Assembly (NCBI GenBank): GCA_002838205.1
Contig: CP017950.1
Location: forward strand, 124,001 to 188,000
Reading direction: 5' to 3'
Source of the DNA: Tenericutes bacterium MZ-XQ
Lineage (GTDB): Bacteria; Bacillota_I; Bacilli_A; Acholeplasmatales; Acholeplasmataceae
DNA length: 64,000 bases
Position numbers and translations under genes: made by a program. Below, piece by piece: positions 58,019 to 64,000 of the stretch (its first letter is position 1; every line of letters starts with the position of its first letter). A model generated the notes under the pieces. That model saw only the letters and a list, made by a program, of their open reading frames with translations, was not told the origin of the DNA and did not search any database.

Positions 58019-58757
58019 AAATTTATTTACAGGAAATATTCACTCTATTGAAACATTTGGGACATTTGACGGTCCTGGTGTTAGATACGTACTTTTTCTA
58101 CAAGGATGCCCATTTCAATGTCAATATTGTCATAATAGAGATACATGGAGCACAGAAGAAAATAAACGTATGACAGTTGATGAAGTTTTACATGATTTCG
58201 AGAGATACAGCCATTTTTATAAAAATGGAGGTATTACTGTAAGTGGTGGAGAAGCTTTATTACAAATCGGATTTATTACTGAATTATTTAAAAAAGCTAA
58301 AGAGAGAAACATTCATACATGTTTAGATACATCAGCAGGGTGTTATAGTGATAAGCAAATAGAAGCGTATAAAAATTTATTAGCTCATACAGATTTGGTC
58401 CTCTTAGATATCAAGCACATTGATGAAGATGAGCACATAAAACTTACAAAAAGCAGTAATCAAAATGTATTAAAATTTGCAAAGTTACTAAGTGATTTAA
58501 AAGTAGAAACGGTTATCAGACATGTGTTATTACCGACAATAAACGATCAAGAGATTTACTTAAAAAGATTGAGAGACTTCTTAGATCAACTTAGCAATAT
58601 AAAAAAAATAGAAGTATTAGCGTATCATAAAAAAGGTATTGCAAAATGGAAAGCTATGGGTTTGAAATACGAACTTGAACACATCGAAGAACCGACTGAT
58701 CAAATGGTAAAAAAAGCACAAATGATTTTGACAAACAACTATCATTTCGCAAAATAA
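58005..58757 (+). CDS. pflA: Pyruvate formate-lyase activating enzyme
   Basis: 250 residues. This radical-SAM enzyme generates the glycyl radical on PflB. N-terminal hallmark [16 protein letters not shown] (about residues 11-26), then the CxxxCxxC iron-sulfur motif as CPFQCQYC, and the [13 protein letters not shown] segment near residue 75. Start is ATG 58005, overlapping the end of pflB by 14 bases; the frame continues upstream inside pflB but without support. A hairpin ends the pair. Confidence 0.95.
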   Translation: MNLYKNLFTGNIHSIETFGTFDGPGVRYVLFLQGCPFQCQYCHNRDTWSTEENKRMTVDEVLHDFERYSHFYKNGGITVSGGEALLQIGFITELFKKAKERNIHTCLDTSAGCYSDKQIEAYKNLLAHTDLVLLDIKHIDEDEHIKLTKSSNQNVLKFAKLLSDLKVETVIRHVLLPTINDQEIYLKRLRDFLDQLSNIKKIEVLAYHKKGIAKWKAMGLKYELEHIEEPTDQMVKKAQMILTNNYHFAK

Positions 58758-58766
58758 AATCTATGT

Positions 58767-58807
58767 TATAATAAAAGTATCTTAGAGCAAAGATACTTTT
58801 TTATTTA
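58767..58807 (+). terminator. Terminator of pflBA overlapping fhs promoter
   Basis: AAGTATCTT (58775-58783) pairs with AAGATACTT (58790-58798), followed by TTTTATTT. Directly upstream is an extended -10 TGTTATAAT (58764-58772) that could start the fhs transcript within the hairpin. The block TATAATARAAGTATCTTARAGC also occurs at 55708-55729 before pflB. Confidence 0.7.
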
Positions 58808-58819
58808 GGGAGGCTTATT

Positions 58820-60406
58820 ATGCAAAAGATTACTGAGTTATGTGCAAAGATAGGTGTACAATCTGAAGAGTGTATACCTTTTGGTTTTTATAAAGCCAAA
58901 ATTGACTTAAAAATAATGAATAGACTAAAACAAAAAGAAGATGGCAAACTTGTTTTAGTTACAGCAATCAATCCGACACCAGCAGGAGAAGGAAAAACAA
59001 CAATTTCTATTGGGTTAGCACAAGGATTAAAAGAGATTGGTAAACGTCCGTTTTTAGCACTTAGGGAACCAAGTTTGGGACCGGTATTCGGACTTAAAGG
59101 TGGGGCGACAGGTGGAGGAAAATCAAGTGTTGTACCTATCGATGATATTAATTTGCATTTTACGGGAGATTTGCATGCGATTACTGCTGCAAATAATCTT
59201 TTAAGTGCATTGATTGATAACCATATGCATCACGGGAACGAGTTAAGAATTAAGACTGTAACTTGGAAACGTGCGATGGACATGAATGATCGTAGTTTAA
59301 GAACAATTGATACACCAATTAGAAAAGATGGATTCGTGATTACAGCAGCTAGTGAAGTGATGGCGATTTTGGCACTTGCTACAGATTTGAATGACTTAAA
59401 AAGACGAATAAATGAAATCTTGATTGGGTATAACGAAGACCAGGAACCAATTTTTGTAAAAGATTTGGGTGGAGCAGATGCTATGACGCTTTTATTAAAA
59501 GAAGCGATGAATCCAAATTTAGTTCAAACAATTGATGGTGTTCCAACATTTATACATGCTGGCCCTTTTGCCAACATTGCACATGGATGTAACAGTGTGG
59601 TTGCAACAAAAATGGCTTTAAAACTAGGTGATTACGCAGTTACAGAAGCTGGTTTTGGTGCTGATTTAGGCATGCAAAAATTCTTAGATTTAAAAGTACC
59701 ACATATCTCAAAATCACCTGATGCGGTTGTTGTGGTAGCAACCATAAGAGCATTAAAATCTCATGGCAATGCTAAAAATTTTAATGAAAAAGACGTTGAA
59801 GCTCTACAAAAAGGATTACCTTTATTGGCTAAGCATCTAGAAAATGTAAAAGCATATGGTATGAATTATGTGATTGCTCTAAATCATTTCTATAACGACA
59901 CAGATGAAGAGATAGAAGTTGTAATGAACTGGGCTAAAGAAAACAATCACGAAGTTGCATTATGTAAAGGGTTTGCAGAAGGTGGATTAGGTATGGTTGA
60001 TTTGGCAGAAAAAATCGTTAAAATCACACAAAAATCATCAGTTTTAAAACATGCTTATGAAGAAAATGATTTACCTAAAGTTAAGATTGAAAAAATTGCT
60101 AAAAACATCTATGGTGCTAAAAATGTAGATTTTTCAGATAAAGCGTTAAGACAACTTGAAACTTATGAAAAATTGGGATGGAATTTACCTGTATGTATGG
60201 CAAAAACTCCACTATCTATTTCAGGAGATTCAAAAAAAGTCGGACTTGTTAAAGATTTCACGCTAGAAATCAAAGAAATTAGACCATCTATGGGTGCTGG
60301 GTTCTTAGTTGCTTTAACCAAAGGTATTATGGTAATGCCAGGATTAAATAAAACACCACGTGCACTTGATATGGAATTAGATGAAGAGGGAAACCTCATT
60401 GATTAG
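58820..60406 (+). CDS. fhs: Formate--tetrahydrofolate ligase
   Basis: 528 residues, slightly shorter than the usual 555. It interconverts formate, THF and ATP with 10-formyl-THF. P-loop-like AINPTPAGEGKTTISIGLAQ is at residues about 53-72; REPSLGPVFGLKGGATGGG and FTGDLHAITAANNLL follow. Run in reverse it would yield ATP from the one-carbon unit of histidine. GGGAGGC precedes the ATG. It is followed by folD at 13 bases. Confidence 0.96.
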   Translation: MQKITELCAKIGVQSEECIPFGFYKAKIDLKIMNRLKQKEDGKLVLVTAINPTPAGEGKTTISIGLAQGLKEIGKRPFLALREPSLGPVFGLKGGATGGGKSSVVPIDDINLHFTGDLHAITAANNLLSALIDNHMHHGNELRIKTVTWKRAMDMNDRSLRTIDTPIRKDGFVITAASEVMAILALATDLNDLKRRINEILIGYNEDQEPIFVKDLGGADAMTLLLKEAMNPNLVQTIDGVPTFIHAGPFANIAHGCNSVVATKMALKLGDYAVTEAGFGADLGMQKFLDLKVPHISKSPDAVVVVATIRALKSHGNAKNFNEKDVEALQKGLPLLAKHLENVKAYGMNYVIALNHFYNDTDEEIEVVMNWAKENNHEVALCKGFAEGGLGMVDLAEKIVKITQKSSVLKHAYEENDLPKVKIEKIAKNIYGAKNVDFSDKALRQLETYEKLGWNLPVCMAKTPLSISGDSKKVGLVKDFTLEIKEIRPSMGAGFLVALTKGIMVMPGLNKTPRALDMELDEEGNLID

Positions 60407-60418
60407 AGGTGAAAAGAT

Positions 60419-61270
60419 TTGATTTTATTAGACGGAAAAAAAATAAGTAAAGAAAGAAACTTGAAATTAAAAGAAGATATCGAAAAAGCAATTGACACTT
60501 ATAAGAGACCGCCTAAGCTAGCGATTATTTTAGTAGGTAACAATCCTGCAAGTCTTTCCTATGTAAAAGGTAAAAATAAGGCTTGTAAATTGGTTGGAAT
60601 TGAAAATGAAATGTATCATCTTGATGAAATGGTATCAGAAAAAGAATTAAAGACATTGATAGAACAGCTTAATCATGACAAAAATGTTGATGGTATTTTA
60701 CTTCAATTACCGATTCCGAAACATTTGGATGAGGATATGTTTATCGATTTGATCTCAAGAGAAAAAGATGCTGATGGTTTTCATGTCGTTAATCAAGGAT
60801 ATTTATATCAAAAAAAGAAGACCATTTATCCTGCTACACCTAAGGGTATAATGACCCTTTTAGACACGTATGCTATTGATCCAAAAGGTATGCATGCGGT
60901 TATTATTGGTAGGTCTAATATTGTGGGATTTCCAGTCGCTAGGCTATTGATGGATCGTGGAGCAACGATCACAGTCTGTCATTCTAAAACTAAGGATTTA
61001 GGGTATCATACTAGACAAGCTGATCTGATTGTTGCTGCCGTAGGCAAGCCGAAAATTGTGAAAAAAGATATGGTCAAAAAAGACGCAATCATCATCGATG
61101 TTGGTGTCAATCGAGTAGAGGGTAAACTTGTTGGAGATGTAGATTTTGAAGCGTTAAAAGATCTTGTATCTTTCATGACTCCAGTACCCGGAGGTGTTGG
61201 ACCAATGACGATACATAGTTTGCTAGAAAACACTTTTGAACTCTATCTAGACCACGTTAAGGAAGATTGA
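60419..61270 (+). CDS. folD: Methylene-THF dehydrogenase/methenyl-THF cyclohydrolase
   Basis: 283 residues. The bifunctional FolD connects 5,10-methylene-, methenyl- and 10-formyl-THF. Motifs: PPKLAIILVGNNPASLSYVK with the catalytic Lys, DGILLQLPIP, KDADGFHVVNQG, and the Rossmann segment VIIGRSNIVGFPVA; C-terminal PVPGGVGPMTI. It starts at TTG 60419, six to seven bases after AGAGGTGA; no ATG fits. It links FchA's methenyl-THF to Fhs. Confidence 0.95.
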   Translation: MILLDGKKISKERNLKLKEDIEKAIDTYKRPPKLAIILVGNNPASLSYVKGKNKACKLVGIENEMYHLDEMVSEKELKTLIEQLNHDKNVDGILLQLPIPKHLDEDMFIDLISREKDADGFHVVNQGYLYQKKKTIYPATPKGIMTLLDTYAIDPKGMHAVIIGRSNIVGFPVARLLMDRGATITVCHSKTKDLGYHTRQADLIVAAVGKPKIVKKDMVKKDAIIIDVGVNRVEGKLVGDVDFEALKDLVSFMTPVPGGVGPMTIHSLLENTFELYLDHVKED

Positions 61271-61288
61271 TTCTTTACATAAATATGC

Positions 61289-61318
61289 TTTACAAATGAA
61301 TAAAGATATTGCTATAAT
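61289..61318 (+). promoter_or_regulatory. Promoter of the ppa transcript
   Basis: -35 TTTACA (61289-61294), 18-base spacer, -10 TATAAT (61313-61318). The riboswitch aptamer starts about 15 bases later. Confidence 0.65.
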
Positions 61319-61335
61319 GTTTTTGTATATGATTT

Positions 61336-61538
61336 TCGTATAAGTTATCTGAGATGGAGATAACGTTTCTACCGAAATGCCTAACATTTCGACTACGATT
61401 GTATAAACATTTAGGGGTTGTTTTGCTAACGTAGCATTGATATGCGGATAATTATCATACAAGCGGGATATAGTGGGATAAGTAACATCGTCTATATTTC
61501 TAAAAAACACCTTCACTTTTTTGGGGTGTTTTTTTTCT
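61336..61538 (+). promoter_or_regulatory. Guanine-type purine riboswitch with terminator
   Basis: P1 TCGTA (61336-61340) / TACGA (61394-61398); P2 GTTATCT / AGATAAC with loop GAGATGG; the invariant TTTCTAC junction (61366-61372); P3 CGAAAT / ATTTCG with loop GCCTAAC. The loops can pair through GG-CC. The specificity base corresponding to C74 is C93 of the 61300 block (61393), which points to guanine/hypoxanthine rather than adenine. Terminator: AAAACACCTT (61504-61513) with GGGGTGTTTT (61523-61532). GGTTGTTTT (61416-61424) could act as antiterminator. The roughly 90 bases between form three further hairpins of unknown purpose. The next gene, ppa, starts 47 bases after this region. Confidence 0.85.
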
Positions 61539-61584
61539 AAATATAATGCTAAAATAATAATGTGTTAAAAAGGAGACGGATGAT

Positions 61585-62115
61585 ATGAATATTTGGCATG
61601 ACATAAGCAAGTCACGAATTACACCTGATAAGTTTATTGCGTGTATTGAAATTTCTAAAGGATCAAAGAAAAAATACGAACTTGATAAGGAAACAGGCAT
61701 GATTATTTTAGATCGTATATTGTTCACATCAACGCATTATCCTGCAAACTATGGATTTATTCCTAGAACATATGCTGGAGATAATGACCCACTTGATGTT
61801 TTAGTTCTTTGTCAAGAAGATATTGAACCTTTATCAATTGTTGAATGTTACCCTATTGGAGTAATGAAGATGATTGATTCAGATGAAATCGATGAGAAGA
61901 TCATTGCCATTCCATTTGGAGATCCATCATTAACACAATACAAAGATATCAGCGAGTTACCTGCACATTTACTCACAGAAATGGGACACTTCTTTGAGGT
62001 GTATAAATCACTTGAAGGTAAAAAAACATATATTCTAGATATCGAAGGTAAAGAAGCAGCAAAAAAAATTATCGTTGAAAGCATAAAGACATACGACAAA
62101 AAATTTGGAAAGTAA
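61585..62115 (+). CDS. ppa: Inorganic pyrophosphatase, family I
   Basis: 176 residues. It hydrolyses pyrophosphate released by biosynthetic reactions. Motifs: YELDKETGMIILDRIL near residue 31, YPANYGFIPRTYAGDNDPLDVL with the metal-binding DxDPxD-type site near residue 65. AAGGAGACGG precedes the ATG. It is the first gene after a guanine-type riboswitch, and yebC follows 11 bases downstream. A second TATAAT (61542-61547), after the riboswitch terminator, might give riboswitch-independent expression. Confidence 0.95.
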   Translation: MNIWHDISKSRITPDKFIACIEISKGSKKKYELDKETGMIILDRILFTSTHYPANYGFIPRTYAGDNDPLDVLVLCQEDIEPLSIVECYPIGVMKMIDSDEIDEKIIAIPFGDPSLTQYKDISELPAHLLTEMGHFFEVYKSLEGKKTYILDIEGKEAAKKIIVESIKTYDKKFGK

Positions 62116-62126
62116 GGTTTAAAAAC

Positions 62127-62852
62127 ATGGGAAGAGCGTTTGAAGTTCGTAAGGTTGCTATGGGTAAGACCGCAGCACAAAAATCAAAATTATATGCTAA
62201 ATATGGCAAAGAAATTTATATGGCAGCAAAGAATGGGGTTCCTGATCCTGAACTCAATCAATCTTTAAAACGTGTGATCGAAAAAGCGAAAAAAGATCAA
62301 GTCAGTGCGGACGTTATCAAAAGAGCTATTGATAAAGCAAAAGGTGGTTCTGAAGATAGTTATGCCGAAGCAAGATATGAAGGGTTTGGACCTGGAAATT
62401 CAATGTTTATCGTTGAATGTTTAACAGACAATGTGAATCGCACCATCGCAGAGGTAAGAAACTGTTTTACTAAAACAGGTGGCAAGTTAGGTGTTTCTGG
62501 TTCTGTATTACATCAGTTTAATCATCAAGCTGTATTTACAGTACCTGGATTATCTGAAGATGAAGTCTTAGAAATACTCGTTTTAAATGATGTCGATGTT
62601 ACAGATATCGAAACAGATGAAGAAGGTGTTACAATTTTAGGTGAAGCTAAAGACTTTAATCAAATTAGAACAGCTTTTCAAGAGCATAATCCTGATATAG
62701 ACTTTATCACAGAAGAAATTATGTGGCTTCCTTTAATGGAAACAGAGCTTTCAAATGAAGATGAAGAACAACAGTTTAACAGACTGATGGATATGCTAAA
62801 TGAACTCGATGATGTACAAGATGTTTATTATAATGTTAAACAAGGTAAGTAA
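62127..62852 (+). CDS. yebC: YebC/PmpR-family protein
   Basis: 241 residues, standard length. The three-domain YebC fold begins MGRAFEVRKVAMGKTAAQKS and contains DPELNQSLKRVIEKAKK and YEGFGPGNSMFIVECLTDN. Members act as transcriptional regulators or, as shown recently for some, as factors helping ribosomes through proline stretches. It follows ppa by 11 bases and is probably co-transcribed. A terminator follows. Confidence 0.93.
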   Translation: MGRAFEVRKVAMGKTAAQKSKLYAKYGKEIYMAAKNGVPDPELNQSLKRVIEKAKKDQVSADVIKRAIDKAKGGSEDSYAEARYEGFGPGNSMFIVECLTDNVNRTIAEVRNCFTKTGGKLGVSGSVLHQFNHQAVFTVPGLSEDEVLEILVLNDVDVTDIETDEEGVTILGEAKDFNQIRTAFQEHNPDIDFITEEIMWLPLMETELSNEDEEQQFNRLMDMLNELDDVQDVYYNVKQGK

Positions 62853-62890
62853 TACTTATAAAAGATATAAAATAGGCCTAATAAACGCAA

Positions 62891-62931
62891 AAGATAGTCA
62901 GCTGAAAATGCTTTAGACTGTCTTTTTTTTT
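62891..62931 (+). terminator. Terminator after yebC
   Basis: AGATAGTC pairs with GACTGTCT, with an inner AGC/GCT, followed by nine T. The glyA -10 follows closely: extended TGTTATAAT at 62943-62951. Confidence 0.75.
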
Positions 62932-62979
62932 AATTCTTATTATGTTATAATAAGTCGAAGACTACGCTAGGAGGAAAAT

Positions 62980-64000
62980 ATGAACCTCAATACCATTGAT
63001 CCTTTAATCTATCAAGTGATAGAAAAGGAGAAAAATAGACAAGAAAAAAATATTGAGTTAATCGCATCTGAAAACTTTGTTTCTGATGCAGTATTAGAAG
63101 CGCAAGGGTCGATTTTGACAAATAAATATGCTGAAGGATATCCAAAAAAGAGATATTATGGTGGTTGTGAATTTGTTGATGAAATCGAAATTGAAACAAA
63201 AAGAAGATTAAAAAGATTATTTGATGCTAAATTTGTTAATGTGCAACCGCATTCTGGATCACAAGCAAATATGGCAGTTTACCAAGCACTGTTGGAACCA
63301 GGCGATGTCATTTTAGGTATGTCTTTATCTGAAGGCGGGCATTTGACTCATGGATTCCATTTAAATTTTTCTGGGAAGCTTTATAAGAGTCATTTCTACG
63401 GTGTTGATAAAGATAGTGAAATGATAGATTATGATAAAGTTAGACGTATTGCTTTAGAAGTTAAACCTAAACTGATTATAGCAGGAGCTAGCTCATATTC
63501 TAGAATCATTGATTTTAGCAAGTTTAGAGATATCGCTGATGAAGTAGGTGCCTACCTACATGTTGATATGGCACATATCGCTGGATTGGTCGCAGCAGGT
63601 ATCCATCCATCACCAATGCCTTATGCACATGTTGTTACTTCAACAACACATAAAACATTAAGAGGACCACGTGGTGGTATTATTCTTACAAATGATGAGG
63701 ATGTCGCTAAAAAAATCGATAAATCAGTGTTTCCGGGCATGCAGGGTGGACCACTGATGCATGTGATTGCAGCTAAAGGTGTTGCATTTTTAGAAGCACT
63801 TGATGAAAGTTTTACAGAATATCAAAAACAAGTTGTTAAAAATGCTAAAGCATTATCTAAAGCATTGACTGATTTGGGATGTCGTGTTGTCAGTGGTGGA
63901 ACTGATAATCACCTACTCCTTGTAGATGTAAAATCTCATTATGGAGTTACAGGGTTAAAAGCTGAAACAGTTCTTCATGAAATTGGAATCACATGTAACA
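62980..64000 (+). CDS. glyA: Serine hydroxymethyltransferase, 3' partial
   Basis: 340 codons are visible and the gene runs off the window. It interconverts serine and glycine with THF/methylene-THF, feeding the folate pool used by FolD and Fhs. Markers: [61 protein letters not shown], and the PLP lysine in [14 protein letters not shown]. Start ATG 62980 follows TAGGAGGAAA; an extended -10 lies at 62943-62951. Confidence 0.97.
   Translation, partial: MNLNTIDPLIYQVIEKEKNRQEKNIELIASENFVSDAVLEAQGSILTNKYAEGYPKKRYYGGCEFVDEIEIETKRRLKRLFDAKFVNVQPHSGSQANMAVYQALLEPGDVILGMSLSEGGHLTHGFHLNFSGKLYKSHFYGVDKDSEMIDYDKVRRIALEVKPKLIIAGASSYSRIIDFSKFRDIADEVGAYLHVDMAHIAGLVAAGIHPSPMPYAHVVTSTTHKTLRGPRGGIILTNDEDVAKKIDKSVFPGMQGGPLMHVIAAKGVAFLEALDESFTEYQKQVVKNAKALSKALTDLGCRVVSGGTDNHLLLVDVKSHYGVTGLKAETVLHEIGITCN

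Noticed and set aside
58741-58820. ZTP (pfl-motif) or THF riboswitch before fhs
   Set aside because: The short gap contains only a hairpin terminator and an extended -10; none of the conserved aptamer segments is present.
61247-61516. 89-residue minus-strand open frame over the riboswitch
   Set aside because: It is antisense to the aptamer and folD end, has no family resemblance, and the RNA structure explains the sequence.
1-64000. Mycoplasma-type genetic code (TGA as Trp)
   Set aside because: Many genes end at TGA at the family's normal length and tryptophans are TGG.
1-64000. Mobile elements, CRISPR arrays, tRNA or rRNA genes
   Set aside because: No transposase or integrase motifs, no regular repeat-spacer pattern, and no tRNA-like cloverleaf with a GGTTCGAATCC-type arm were seen.

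Overview
This 64 kb window is a low-GC bacterial chromosome segment. It uses the standard genetic code: TGA is a frequent true stop (hutH, kal, dusB) and Trp is TGG. No transposase, phage gene, CRISPR array, tRNA or rRNA was recognised. AT-rich terminators, class I housekeeping order (tilS-hpt-ftsH-rqcP-lysS) and amino-acid fermentation genes suggest an anaerobic low-GC Gram-positive relative. My best guess is a wall-less Acholeplasma/Izemoplasma-like lineage rather than a code-4 Mycoplasma; this is inference, not proof.

Layout. 0-1.5 kb: two cytosolic GH17 beta-glucanase-like genes (the first cut by the window edge). 1.6-8.1 kb: a HAD phosphatase, then a TetR-controlled efflux cluster (MFS pump, FtsX-type permease, ABC ATPase) and a second TetR gene carrying the same 13-bp operator. 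8.3-15.7 kb: a lysine-fermentation operon (MaoC-like, kal, kce, kdd, kamA, kamB, kamD, kamE) preceded by a complete lysine riboswitch whose geometry suggests that lysine turns it ON. 15.8-18.1 kb: PhzF-like protein and a MATE pump. 18.2-24.6 kb: histidine degradation (hutH, hutU, ftcD, hutI, fchA). 24.7-26.1 kb: two-subunit class I fumarase-type hydratase. 26.1-35.5 kb: glutamate fermentation by the methylaspartate route (glmS, glmL, glmE, mal) fused in one operon with a citrate-lyase-type complex (citD, citE, citF, citC, citXG). 35.7-42 kb: housekeeping genes. 42-52 kb: five-gene glycoside operon (GH13, GH36, GH2, GH3, GPH symporter). 52-55.5 kb: hslO, dusB, hflX. 55.7-64 kb: pyruvate formate-lyase with its activase, fhs, folD, a guanine-type riboswitch before ppa, yebC, and glyA (cut by the window end).

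How it works together. Histidine becomes glutamate plus formimino-tetrahydrofolate; FchA, FolD and Fhs can convert the one-carbon unit to formate with ATP gain. Glutamate is rearranged to methylaspartate and deaminated to mesaconate. The fumarase-like pair is the natural candidate to hydrate mesaconate to citramalate, and the citrate-lyase-like complex to split it into acetate and pyruvate, which PflB would cleave to acetyl-CoA and formate. Lysine is handled in parallel to crotonyl-CoA. CcpA-type (cre-like) sequences lie on or next to the promoters of the lysine, histidine, glutamate and pfl units, suggesting that sugars repress amino-acid fermentation. The points most worth checking are the ON-type lysine riboswitch, the guanine riboswitch in front of ppa with a structured 90-nt insert, and a 12-codon leader ORF in front of hflX.
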